Of a stretch of 64,000 nt of DNA, positions 51,203 through 59,822 are shown piece by piece (position 1 is the stretch's first letter; each line of letters begins with the position of its first letter). The notes under the pieces were generated by a model, which was given only the letters and a program-made list of their open reading frames with translations, was not told the origin of the DNA and did no database searches. The stretch lies in contig NZ_CP137761.1 in assembly GCF_033449965.1 (NCBI RefSeq), forward strand, positions 4,030,001 through 4,094,000, read 5' to 3'. The DNA comes from Bacillus sp. T3. Lineage in GTDB: Bacteria; Bacillota; Bacilli; Bacillales; Cytobacillaceae. Position numbers and translations under genes: made by a program.

Positions 51203-51868
51203 TTGAGGTACATAAAAAACAAGATTATTCAACCAGGTTTGCACGCAATGAAACGGCCGTTTCTTATTTATATAAGTCTATTTTTTGGAGCTGCCCTCCA
51301 AGGAATGTCGATGTCGCTCTTTCTGTTTCCACATTCCATTCCCTCAGGTGGTGCAGCCGGAATTGCGATCTTAACGAATTATTTTTTCGATTTGCCGCTG
51401 GGCTTTTCTTTATGGCTAGCAAACATTGTCTTTTTACTATTTGCTCTAAATTACTTTGGATACACTTGGACATTAAGGACCATTTTCTCTGTTGCAACTA
51501 CTTCAGCAACTGTCAGCATTTTGACCTCACATGTCCCACACTACCATGTTCATCTTTTAATTGACTTAGCTTGTGGGAGTATTTTATTCGGTATTGGGGT
51601 TGGTGTGCTAATTCGAGCAGGAGCATCAAGTGGTGGAATGGTTATACCAGCGTTAATGATTGCAAAATATAAAGGTTGGAGCCCTGGGAAGGTCATGATG
51701 TGGATCAATCTCCTTATTTTTGTTCTTACGGCTCTTGTTATTAATTATAAAATTGTCCTATTTGCGATTATATGCCAATATTTTTCAACCAACATCATTG
51801 ATTACATCTATAAATTTCATTTTCATAGCATTCCGTTTATATCCTATGGTTTACGGAAAATAAAATGA
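51203..51868 (+). CDS. Second YitT-family membrane protein
   Basis: This 221-residue protein has about six helices. The glycine-rich motifs SIPSGGAAGIAIL and ASSGGMVIPALMIAKYKG identify the YitT/YczE family. The C-terminus is basic and ends after the last helix, so DUF2179 is missing. The start is a TTG at 51203 downstream of GGAGAGGGG. It is not closely similar to the protein at 23.97 kb beyond the family motifs. Function unknown. Confidence 0.8.
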   Translation: MRYIKNKIIQPGLHAMKRPFLIYISLFFGAALQGMSMSLFLFPHSIPSGGAAGIAILTNYFFDLPLGFSLWLANIVFLLFALNYFGYTWTLRTIFSVATTSATVSILTSHVPHYHVHLLIDLACGSILFGIGVGVLIRAGASSGGMVIPALMIAKYKGWSPGKVMMWINLLIFVLTALVINYKIVLFAIICQYFSTNIIDYIYKFHFHSIPFISYGLRKIK

Positions 51869-51880
51869 AGAAGACCCAGC

Positions 51881-52480
51881 TCAGAGGATCTTCTTTACTT
51901 TTAAATATGCTAAAATTTTCTGCACCGAAGCTTCAATTGCCATGCTATTAGTATCAATGGTGATTTCAGGTTTAATTGGAGCCTCATACGGTGAAGTTAT
52001 CCCGGTAAAATCCGGAATCTGCCCTTTACGGGCTTTGCGATACAGTCCTTTAGGGTCGCGATTCTCACAAATTGCAAGCGGACAGCTTACGAAAATTTCA
52101 ATAAACTCATCTTCTTCAAACATCGACCGAACTAAGTCGCGATCCGCTAAAAACGGTGAAATAAACGCAGTAGACACAATATGACCACTATCAACGAACA
52201 GCTTTGCCACTTCCCCGATTCTACGAATATTCTCCTTCCGATCTTTTTCCCCAAACCCTAAGTCTCTGTTTAACCCATGTCGGATATTATCACCGTCCAA
52301 CACATAGCTATGGTAACCCTGCCGATACAATTCATGATCGACAGCATTAGCTAACGTAGATTTTCCGGACCCCGATAGGCCTGTAAACCAAAGAACACAG
52401 CTTTTGTGTCCGTTTAAGCAATGTCGGCCTTTCTTCGTTACGGACGCGTGGTGCCATATGATATTATTCTGTCTCTCCAT
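51881..52480 (-). CDS. cysC: Adenylyl-sulfate kinase CysC
   Basis: This enzyme phosphorylates APS to PAPS with ATP. The 199-residue product has Walker A GLSGSGKST, the substrate loop LDGDNIRHGLNRDLGF, RRIGEVAKLF and KARKGQIPDFTGITSPYEAP, all diagnostic. The ATG lies three bases after the corrected sat stop. It is the last gene of the comA-phosphatase-cysH-sat-cysC unit. It provides PAPS for reduction to sulfite by CysH. Confidence 0.95.
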   Translation of the reverse strand: MERQNNIIWHHASVTKKGRHCLNGHKSCVLWFTGLSGSGKSTLANAVDHELYRQGYHSYVLDGDNIRHGLNRDLGFGEKDRKENIRRIGEVAKLFVDSGHIVSTAFISPFLADRDLVRSMFEEDEFIEIFVSCPLAICENRDPKGLYRKARKGQIPDFTGITSPYEAPIKPEITIDTNSMAIEASVQKILAYLKVKKIL

Positions 52481-52483
52481 ATC

Positions 52484-53640
52484 CTACACCCTTAAATTTT
52501 TAATATTGGGTTCCTGCATTCCCTCGATTAATATTTCAACTACCTCTGGACGGCTAAATTCCTTTGGTGGTTTAACACCATTTTTTAACATCCCCGGACC
52601 TTTGTTCCGGATAGTATTACATGATTCTCTACGGAATGAGGACAGGTTTTTTCTGATGCCATGTTCTCACATTTTTTACAATAAAAGCTATGTTCAAAGA
52701 ACAATGGCTGAATCCCCAGTTCCCCATCTTGATAATAACTAAAAATCTTTTGGGCATCGTATGTTCCATAATAATTTCCTACACCAGCATGATCTCTGCC
52801 GACGATAAAATGCGTACAGCCATAATTTTTGCGGACAATCGCATGAAAAATAGCCTCTCTTGGCCCGGCATACCGCATCGCCGCAGGAAAAACGGACAAG
52901 AAGACACGATTTTTTGGATAGTATTTTTCCAGTAAGACCTGGTAGCTTTTCATTCGAATCCCACTTGGAATATCATCTTCCTTTGTTTCGCCAACAAGTG
53001 GATTTAAAAACAGACCATCGACTAATTCAAGTGCTGATTTTTGAATGTATTCGTGGGCCCTGTGGACCGGATTTCTAGTTTGAAAACCGACAACTGTTTT
53101 CCAACCAAGATCAGCAAATGTTTTTCGTGTTTGAATCGGGTCTAAATGGAAGTGGGCAAACTCTTCTTTATCAGGATATTTTATTAAGGTTATCGGACCG
53201 CCAATATATACAGCCTTTCGATTATATAATTTTTGAACACCAGGATGAGCCCGGTCCGTAGTGCGGTACACCATTTTTGCCTCTATCTTTTTATCAGGAA
53301 CATAGATATCTTCCAGTTCCATCACCCCATAAATCGTTCCATCAAACGTAAGGTTCACCCGTTCCCCAATCACGAAATTTGGAGCATCTTTATGATCAAT
53401 CGTTAATGTAATCGGAATGGACCATGGAATTCCGTTTACTAGCCGCATTTTCTTGACGACAGAATCGTAGTCCGCTTTACCCATAAATCCCTCAAGCGGA
53501 CTATATCCACCATTTGCAATCAGCTCAAGATCACTTAATTCCTGCTTATCTAGTTCAACACTCTTCAGAGATGAATCTATTTTCATCCCAAGGTTCATTC
53601 GTTGAATAAGTATACCACCATGCGGTTGACTAACACTCAC
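52484..53640 (-). CDS. sat: Sulfate adenylyltransferase Sat (frameshifted near its end as sequenced)
   Basis: Sat makes APS from sulfate and ATP. The protein shows QTRNPVHRAHEYIQK (the QxRN and HxxH nucleotide motifs), GRDHAGVG and a zinc-type set of cysteines (FYCKKCENMASEKTCPH). As sequenced it stops at VRGC. Adding one base at the CCCC at 52592-52595 gives GTKVRGMLKNGVKPP and a C-terminal tail ending IKNLRV, 385 residues in total. The start is a GTG at 53640 after GGGAGG. It is similar to B. subtilis YitA/Sat; the operon context favours the spore sulfolactate role. Confidence 0.93.
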
Positions 53641-53670
53641 CGTTTTACCTCCCCATTGCTTTTCTACTTT

Positions 53671-54390
53671 TTATGAGCCATCATTTGAGTGAAGACCGCA
53701 TTCTGTTTTATTCATTCCGGCCCATCTGCCTGCACGAAAATCCGTATCTCCACTCACCTTTGATGTGCAAGGTGCACAACCGATACTCGGATATCCTTGA
53801 TAATGCAAAGGATTAATTGGGAGTTGATGCACATCGATATACATCAATATCTCCTCCCATGTCCAATGAATTAGTGGACAAATCTTTATTTTTTTAAACT
53901 TTTCATCTTTATTAATATACTGGATTTTGCTTCTAGAAGGAGATTGCTCTCGTCTCAGTCCTGAAATCCAAGCGCTTACCCCGTTTAATTCCTCCGTTAG
54001 CGGAACGATTTTTCGCATGTGGCAGCAAAGATTGGGATTATCCTTCCAAAGCTCATCCCCATACCACTTCGTTTGATTTGACAAAGACATGTTCGGTTTG
54101 ATCAGATCAATTTGTAGTGTTGGATACCGTTCTTTTACCTTTTGAATTAATTCATATGTCTCTTCAAAATGCAGCCCTGTATCTAAAAACACGATGCGAG
54201 CATCTTTTTTTATTATTGAAATCAAATCAATCAAAACAATCCCTTCTGCACCAAAGCTACATGCATAGAGAATATCCTTGCCGTATTCCTGATAGGCCCA
54301 CCTTAGAACGTCCAAATAATCCCGATTCTTTTCTAATAAATTTGACACCTGCTCTTCGTTCCATCGCTCATACGTTAACGTTTCGGCCAA
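53671..54390 (-). CDS. cysH: Phosphoadenylyl-/adenylyl-sulfate reductase CysH
   Basis: This enzyme reduces PAPS or APS to sulfite with thioredoxin. The 239-residue product has the PP-loop SFGAEG, the LCCHMRK and GCAPCT cysteine pairs that bind a [4Fe-4S] cluster, and the catalytic Cys in KTECGLH. Cluster-bearing CysH enzymes of this type can use APS. The start is a TTG at 54390, after GGAGGGAG. Here the sulfite is probably handed to ComA, not only to sulfite reductase. No sulfite reductase gene is in the window. Confidence 0.94.
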   Translation of the reverse strand: MAETLTYERWNEEQVSNLLEKNRDYLDVLRWAYQEYGKDILYACSFGAEGIVLIDLISIIKKDARIVFLDTGLHFEETYELIQKVKERYPTLQIDLIKPNMSLSNQTKWYGDELWKDNPNLCCHMRKIVPLTEELNGVSAWISGLRREQSPSRSKIQYINKDEKFKKIKICPLIHWTWEEILMYIDVHQLPINPLHYQGYPSIGCAPCTSKVSGDTDFRAGRWAGMNKTECGLHSNDGS

Positions 54391-54433
54391 GCTAACTCCC
54401 TCCGTTTCTCTCTCTTTTCTTCATTCGAACACC

Positions 54434-54961
54434 TCAAAATCGTAATCTAATGCATTGATTATTATCGACCGTCATTTTATTCATTTTGTTAATGTCACCA
54501 TAATGATAATAGGAAACAATCGCCCGAATCCATGACCCATGGCCAAACACTAACAGATTGGAATAGCCTCTATATTTTTCCAGGAAAGAAGTAACTCGAT
54601 TTTCAAGGTTAACAAGACTCTCACCGAGAATGAGATTTTTGGGGTTTTCAAGCCATTGATGTTCGTACGCTGCTATCAACTCTTCTTTTGATCTGCCTTC
54701 ATAAGGTCCAAAATCTAACTCATCTAATAATGCATCAGTTTCTGGTTTATACCCATATAGTTTTGCCGTTTGATGAGTACGCTTTAACGTGCTAGCTAAG
54801 ACAAGATCAAATGGGGCAAACACATTTAATAACACTTTATTTTCCTCGATTTTACTCATGAAATCCTCTGTAATTGGGTCAAGATCGATATCCTTTCGGC
54901 CTTGAAGCTTTTGAGCTTTATTCCACTCAGTCGGGAGATGACGAATTAGCGTAATGTGCAT
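54434..54961 (-). CDS. Histidine phosphatase family protein (candidate phosphosulfolactate phosphatase)
   Basis: This 175-residue phosphoglycerate-mutase-like phosphatase starts at the ATG at 54961, after GGAGG, inside the end of comA. The phospho-His motif is LIRHLPTEWN (RHG of the family reads RHL), and the acid residue lies in ELDFGPYEGRS. The second His is in VFGHGSWIRAIV. The gene overlaps comA by 35 bases and precedes cysH, in the operon where B. subtilis has the 2-phosphosulfolactate phosphatase ComB (YitC). No ComB is present in the window. A role in dephosphorylating phosphosulfolactate is a testable inference. Confidence 0.85.
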   Translation of the reverse strand: MHITLIRHLPTEWNKAQKLQGRKDIDLDPITEDFMSKIEENKVLLNVFAPFDLVLASTLKRTHQTAKLYGYKPETDALLDELDFGPYEGRSKEELIAAYEHQWLENPKNLILGESLVNLENRVTSFLEKYRGYSNLLVFGHGSWIRAIVSYYHYGDINKMNKMTVDNNQCIRLRF

Positions 54962-55712
54962 GCTGATCCTCCATAAAAAAAGTTTCACTTCTCAATCCTA
55001 GCCGTTGTGCCTCAAGCACGACTACGTCCTGTATCTTTACATTCCCCAGATTTACGTTTGGCCCAAATTGTTTAATAAAATACATTTGATGCTTTGCCGT
55101 TGGAGCTTCAAAAATAATTCGCTCTTGATCAAGATCCATCATCAATTCTTGGATAAGTTGACTTTTCACCTCTCCGTCTTTTTGATAAATCCCTGAAGTT
55201 CCTGAATCTCTTCCTTCGGTAATTACATACTGACAGCCTGCATCTAAAAGAAGCGCTATTTCGCTTTTCCACTCCGCTATCGATATCTCCTTCGCACAAT
55301 CCTTTGAGCCCACTTCAGATATGACATGAAAATCATCTTTTAGTTTTAAAATAAGGGAAAGGCGTTCAGCTAAAGGAATATCTAACGTTCCATTTGATAC
55401 CTCTACCCATTCAATTCCTAAGCCTTTTAAAAATTGAACATATTCGGGGATTTTATTTTGAAAATAACATTTTTCAAACAATGTTCCACCACAATATGGG
55501 ATTATTTCATATTCCTGATAAAGTTTTACTTTTTCTTTTATATTTGGTGTTACATAAGCGGTGCCGATTCCTAATTTCGCAATATCAATCATGCTTGAAT
55601 AATCAGCTAATATAGACTTAAGCTCCCCAATCGGAGTACCGAAATCAGCTATAGAAGTCAAACCATACGCTCTCTGACCTGAAGTCCTTTTTGGAAGATC
55701 TAAAAAATCCAT
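54927..55712 (-). CDS. Phosphosulfolactate synthase ComA (YitD-like)
   Basis: ComA adds sulfite to phosphoenolpyruvate, giving 2-phospho-3-sulfolactate. The 261-residue TIM-barrel protein shows the family motifs KLGIGTAYV, YCGGTLFE, EVSNGTLDIP, VISEVGSKD and VITEGRDSGTSGIY. In B. subtilis, YitD takes part in making the 3-sulfolactate that accumulates in spores. It is the first gene of the unit and starts at ATG 55712 with GGAGG upstream. The same enzyme serves coenzyme M synthesis in methanogens, a pathway with no support here. Confidence 0.93.
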   Translation of the reverse strand: MDFLDLPKRTSGQRAYGLTSIADFGTPIGELKSILADYSSMIDIAKLGIGTAYVTPNIKEKVKLYQEYEIIPYCGGTLFEKCYFQNKIPEYVQFLKGLGIEWVEVSNGTLDIPLAERLSLILKLKDDFHVISEVGSKDCAKEISIAEWKSEIALLLDAGCQYVITEGRDSGTSGIYQKDGEVKSQLIQELMMDLDQERIIFEAPTAKHQMYFIKQFGPNVNLGNVKIQDVVVLEAQRLGLRSETFFMEDQHAHYANSSSPD

Positions 55713-55880
55713 TAGGGAATACGCCTCCTCAATATTCTAGGATAGAGTATTCAAATAATGGGTAAATGTGTAAATATTGGGCTATTTCCTTAGGAATTAG
55801 GCTATTTACTGTGCATAATCTTGCGTGAGCAATCAAACACTAGAAAAGCTTTCATTTCTTAAGATAGGGGTGGACATTCC

Positions 55881-57125
55881 TTGTCAAAGCAAAAACCGAA
55901 TGGGATGACCGTTGTTGCAATCGGTTCGATTCCAATGATTTTGGTGCTTGGGAATTCAATGCTAATTCCCTTATTGCCAAAAATGAAGACTGAGCTGGAT
56001 GTAACCCAATTTAAAATTAGTCTTATCATCTCGGTCTTTTCAATTGCAGCCGCAATTTCCATTCCGATATTAGGGTATTTATCCGATCGATTCTCACGGA
56101 AAGCGATTATCATCCCTGCTCTTATTTTGTATGGTAGTGGAGGGTTATTGGCCGGAGCAGCATCGGCCTGGTTCTCCAATGCCTACACTTGGATCCTTGC
56201 AGGTCGTATTATGCAAGGAATTGGAGCGGCTGGCACAGCTCCAATCGCCATGGCCTTAACAGGGGATTTATTTAAAGGAGCAAAGCAAAGTAAGGTCCTT
56301 GGTCTAGTAGAGGCTTCAAATGGCTTTGGAAAGGTAATAAGTCCGATACTTGGTTCTTTATTCGCTCTATTATTTTGGTATGCTGCCTTTTTTGCATTCC
56401 CAATCTTCTGCCTTGTCTCGATTTTATTAACAATTTTTTTCATTAAAGAAAAGAAGGCTGAAAAAGAACCCCCACCACTAGGAAAATATGTAAAAGGACT
56501 TGTTTCAGTTTTTAAAACAGAAGGTCGTTGGTTATTTGCTGCCTACTTTACTGGGGCAATTTGCTTGTTTGCACTATTTGGAATTCTTTTTTACATTTCT
56601 GATATTCTCGAAAAAGATCATCAGATTGACGGGATTCTTAAAGGTAGTATTTTAGCAATCCCATTGCTATTCATGACAACAACATCGTATGTAACAGGAA
56701 GTAAAATCGGCAAAAATATGGGCTTAATGAAAACATTAATTGTATTAGGTACTTTACTTATGACCGCATCCTTTTCATGCTTAATTTTCTTTCATAAATT
56801 AGTTCCATTTTTCTCTGTGCTTGTCATTAGCAGTATCGGAACAGGGCTTGTCCTTCCGTGTATCAACAGCTTCATTACCGGCTCCGTTCCATCCGACCGG
56901 CGTGGCTTTGTTACTTCCCTTTATGGCTCTGTCCGCTTTTTAGGGGTCGCGATTGGTCCACCAATTTTTAGCACATTAATGGAATGGTCCCGAACAGGTA
57001 TGTTTCTAACAACTGCTGGACTAACCCTTTTTGCAGGATTACTTTGTTTCACTCTTATTCATGTTAAGAAGAAGAAACCATCGGAATCACGCGATAGCTT
57101 ATTCGATAAATTGCAATTTTCCTAA
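55881..57125 (+). CDS. MFS exporter (YitG-like)
   Basis: This twelve-helix major facilitator of 414 residues belongs to the drug-exporter (DHA1) type. It has the loop 2-3 motif GYLSDRFSRKAII and the helix 5 motif C region GLVEASNGFGKVISPILGS. It is divergent from the sulfolactate operon; in B. subtilis yitG lies in the same neighbourhood as yitD, so the two may be linked in function or only by synteny. The start is a TTG at 55881, after AGGGGTGG. It is co-transcribed with the small gene at 57.1 kb. Confidence 0.86.
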   Translation: MSKQKPNGMTVVAIGSIPMILVLGNSMLIPLLPKMKTELDVTQFKISLIISVFSIAAAISIPILGYLSDRFSRKAIIIPALILYGSGGLLAGAASAWFSNAYTWILAGRIMQGIGAAGTAPIAMALTGDLFKGAKQSKVLGLVEASNGFGKVISPILGSLFALLFWYAAFFAFPIFCLVSILLTIFFIKEKKAEKEPPPLGKYVKGLVSVFKTEGRWLFAAYFTGAICLFALFGILFYISDILEKDHQIDGILKGSILAIPLLFMTTTSYVTGSKIGKNMGLMKTLIVLGTLLMTASFSCLIFFHKLVPFFSVLVISSIGTGLVLPCINSFITGSVPSDRRGFVTSLYGSVRFLGVAIGPPIFSTLMEWSRTGMFLTTAGLTLFAGLLCFTLIHVKKKKPSESRDSLFDKLQFS

Positions 57126-57139
57126 GGAGGTAACTTATT

Positions 57140-57427
57140 TTGCAAATATATTTTTCACCTGAGGTCATCACTCCCACCTTTCAAGTTTTAAATGTGGTGG
57201 ATATGAACAGTAAAGCGGTCGGAAACGTTGCTCTCTTGTTTGATGAAAAAAAATTGTACGTTTATGGGATTTTAGAAGAAGAGGGTGTTGGTTCTGACTT
57301 TAAGGACTTAGTGAAGCCTTATCTAAAAGGGCTTACGAAAGCAAAAGAGGGTATCGAAATTTACACTTGCTTATATGTCGGTTGTAAAAAAATCAATCTT
57401 AAGGAAGAAGAAGATTCAGAAAAATAA
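57140..57427 (+). CDS. Unknown 95-residue protein downstream of the MFS gene
   Basis: A TTG at 57140 with AAGGAGG in front opens MQIYFSPEVITPTFQVLNVV. It is a mixed alpha/beta protein with two Cys residues (IYTCLYVGCKK) and an acidic end (KEEEDSEK). It lies 14 bases after the MFS stop and so is in the same operon. I do not recognise a family, but ribosome binding site, codon use and position make it a convincing gene. Confidence 0.72.
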   Translation: MQIYFSPEVITPTFQVLNVVDMNSKAVGNVALLFDEKKLYVYGILEEEGVGSDFKDLVKPYLKGLTKAKEGIEIYTCLYVGCKKINLKEEEDSEK

Positions 57428-57429
57428 AA

Positions 57430-57463
57430 GGAAGAGGCTAGCTTAAACAGCTAGCCCCTTAGT
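57430..57463. terminator. Hairpin between converging genes
   Basis: GGCTAGCT and AGCTAGCC form an eight-base-pair stem. T-runs are imperfect on both strands, so termination efficiency is uncertain. Confidence 0.55.
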
Positions 57464-57473
57464 CTTTAATTGT

Positions 57474-59369
57474 TTAACGATTTAATAAGCTACCTACATA
57501 GCGCAATAATTCATTCGCTGAGGTTGAATTATAGCCGTGCTCATCGACCAATCGTGCCACAACCTCGTTGATTTTTTTCAATTGTTGTTCATCTGGCGTT
57601 TTAGAAGAAGTTGTGATTTTTACGACATCCTTTAAATCAGCAAATAATTTTTTCTGAATGGCCTCACGAAGGCGATCGTGTGAATTATAGTCAAATCGCT
57701 TCCCTTTACGGGCATAAGCAGAAATCCGAATTAATATTTCTTCACGGAAGGCCTTCTTCGCATTTTCGGAAATACCAATCTGCTCTTCAATCGAGCGCAT
57801 TAACTTCTCATCTGGATTAATTTCTTCCCCAGTAAGAACGTCACGCAGCTTTGCCTTATTGCAATATGCCTCTACATTATCAAGATAATTGTCCATCAAT
57901 GTTTTTGCAGATTCCTCATAGGAATACACAAATGCCTTTTGAACCTCTTTCTTGGCGATGTCATCGTACTCTTTCCGAGCTAAAGAGATAAAGTTCAAGT
58001 ATCGTTCTTTTAATTCCGTTGTGATGGACGGATGCTGATCCAACCCTTCCTTCAATGACCGCAATACATCCAGTGCATTAATGGAAGGAATTTCTTTACG
58101 AATTATCGTCGATGAAATCCGGTTAATGACATAACGCGGATCGATTCCACTCATGCCCTCGTCGGCGAACTCCTTTTTAAGCTCTGCGACATCAGCAGAA
58201 TTGAAGCCTTCGACATTTTCACCATCGTACAGACGCATTTTCTTAATTAAATCAATGTCACCCTTCTTCGGTTCCTTTAAGCGTGTTAAAATCGTGAACA
58301 TCGCCGCAACCTTTAACGTGTGTGGCGCAATATGAACATCGGCCACATCACTCTCATGAATCATTTTTTCATATATTTTCTCTTCCTGGGTCACCTTTAA
58401 ATTATACGGAATTGGCATCACAATAATCCGTGAATGTAACGCCTCATTCTTCTTATTAGATATAAAAGAGCGATACTCTGTCTCATTCGTATGAGCCACA
58501 ATCAGTTCATCGGCACTGATTAACGCAAATCTTCCAGCCTTAAAATTCCCTTCCTGGGTTAACGAAAGCAAATGCCACAGAAACTTCTCATCACATTTTA
58601 GCATTTCCTGGAATTCCATCATCCCACGATTAGCTTTGTTCAACTCCCCATCAAAACGATAGGCCCGCGGGTCAGATTCAGAGCCAAATTCGGCAATCGT
58701 CGAAAAGTCTATGCTACCAGTTAAATCGGCAATATCCTGTGATTTCGGATCAGAGGGACTAAAGGTACCAATCCCAACCCGCTTATCCTCTGAGAAGAAT
58801 ATTCTTTCGACGATCACATTCTCAATCACGCCACCATATTCTTTCTCCAAGCGCATCATATTGAGTGGGGATAGATTCCCTTCGATTCGAATGCCATATT
58901 CCTCATAAAAATCTTCACGTAAATGATGCGGAATGAGGTGTAATGGATCTTCATGCATCGGGCAACCCTTGATTGCAAACAGGGCACCACGATCAGTTCT
59001 AGCATATTTCTCCAAGCCTCTTTTTAACATCGTCACCAATGTTGATTTACCACCACTGACTGGACCCATTAATAACAAAATCCGCTTTCTAACATCAAGT
59101 CGTTTTGCTGCAGGATGAAAATATTCTTCAACCAATCTCTCCAGTGGCTCCTCAAGTCCAAACAATTGATTATCAAAAAATTTATAGTGCTTGCGGCTAT
59201 TAACTTCCTCTACCCCAGCATCCTTAACCATATTATAGACTCTTGAATGGGCAGATTGTGCCACCCATGGCTTTTCCTTCACAAGCTCCAAATACTCCCC
59301 AAACGTCCCTTCCCACTTCAGCTTCTCTTCCTCGACTCGATAGTTCTCAATTTTTTTTAATATATCCAT
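57474..59369 (-). CDS. prkA: Serine protein kinase / AAA+ protein PrkA
   Basis: PrkA is a sporulation coat-associated protein reported variously as a serine kinase and an AAA+ protease. The 631-residue product equals the B. subtilis length. The AAA domain is N-terminal (Walker A GPVSGGKST near residue 103, DPLHLIP, and the GTFSPSDPKSQDI loop), and the kinase-like C-terminal PrkA domain follows. The ATG at 59369 lies after GGGGAGG; the ATG at 59384 does not. It is monocistronic. Its usual partners yhbH and spoVR are at 49.7 and 13.8 kb. Confidence 0.95.
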   Translation of the reverse strand: MDILKKIENYRVEEEKLKWEGTFGEYLELVKEKPWVAQSAHSRVYNMVKDAGVEEVNSRKHYKFFDNQLFGLEEPLERLVEEYFHPAAKRLDVRKRILLLMGPVSGGKSTLVTMLKRGLEKYARTDRGALFAIKGCPMHEDPLHLIPHHLREDFYEEYGIRIEGNLSPLNMMRLEKEYGGVIENVIVERIFFSEDKRVGIGTFSPSDPKSQDIADLTGSIDFSTIAEFGSESDPRAYRFDGELNKANRGMMEFQEMLKCDEKFLWHLLSLTQEGNFKAGRFALISADELIVAHTNETEYRSFISNKKNEALHSRIIVMPIPYNLKVTQEEKIYEKMIHESDVADVHIAPHTLKVAAMFTILTRLKEPKKGDIDLIKKMRLYDGENVEGFNSADVAELKKEFADEGMSGIDPRYVINRISSTIIRKEIPSINALDVLRSLKEGLDQHPSITTELKERYLNFISLARKEYDDIAKKEVQKAFVYSYEESAKTLMDNYLDNVEAYCNKAKLRDVLTGEEINPDEKLMRSIEEQIGISENAKKAFREEILIRISAYARKGKRFDYNSHDRLREAIQKKLFADLKDVVKITTSSKTPDEQQLKKINEVVARLVDEHGYNSTSANELLRYVGSLLNR

Positions 59370-59657
59370 AAGGACCTCCCCCACTAGCTTTATCAGAGAC
59401 GACTAATATAATCCTATGCCGAAGTACAAATGAACATGCCTAAACACAGCAAAGGGAGGTACAACTTTTTGACTTTCCATATAAAAATTTTCATCATATC
59501 GATGATTCTTCCTAAAATTAACGAAAGAATCATGGACTACACATTAGAATTTTTATTATTAAGAAAATATTTAAACATTTATTCACACTTTGAATGGAAT
59601 AGGCTATAATAGGGCTTGATTAAATCTGTTATTTTTTGATGGGAGGGTCATCTAAAC

Positions 59658-59813
59658 ATGGGGTTCATCTTAATTGTTGGTGTAACACTTGCATTCTTAT
59701 CCGCGATCTTCACAGCAGGCTATAATGACAAACCGGGATTCAGAAGTAAAACCAAAAGAAAGAGACAGTCGAGGTTACTCGACTGCCTTTTTAATTTCGT
59801 TGATTTATTATAA
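59658..59813 (+). CDS. Small hydrophobic peptide, end uncertain
   Basis: An ATG at 59658 after GGGAGGG opens MGFILIVGVTLAFLSAIFTAG, one membrane helix, followed by YNDKPGFRSKTKRKR. The frame runs on to a stop at 59813 and through a strong terminator hairpin at 59763-59793, which is odd. One extra base in the CCGGG run near 59734 would end the protein as NDKPGIQK at about residue 30, before the terminator. Given the many homopolymer errors in this window, the shorter form seems likely. Function unknown. Confidence 0.5.
   Translation: MGFILIVGVTLAFLSAIFTAGYNDKPGFRSKTKRKRQSRLLDCLFNFVDLL
59763..59793 (+). terminator. Terminator of the small hydrophobic peptide gene
   Basis: GACAGTCGAG and CTCGACTGcC form a stem of about eight to nine base pairs around a GTTA loop, followed by TTTTT. 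Confidence 0.8.
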
Positions 59814-59822
59814 CAAGGAGAA

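Noticed and set aside
50820..51206. Plus-strand frames before the second YitT gene
   Set aside because: Antisense to yhbH and then A+T-rich, with no homology-like pattern or ribosome binding site.
54927..55712. Coenzyme M biosynthesis as the role of ComA
   Set aside because: No other coenzyme M genes are present; the sulfate-activation neighbours and sporulation setting point to spore sulfolactate.
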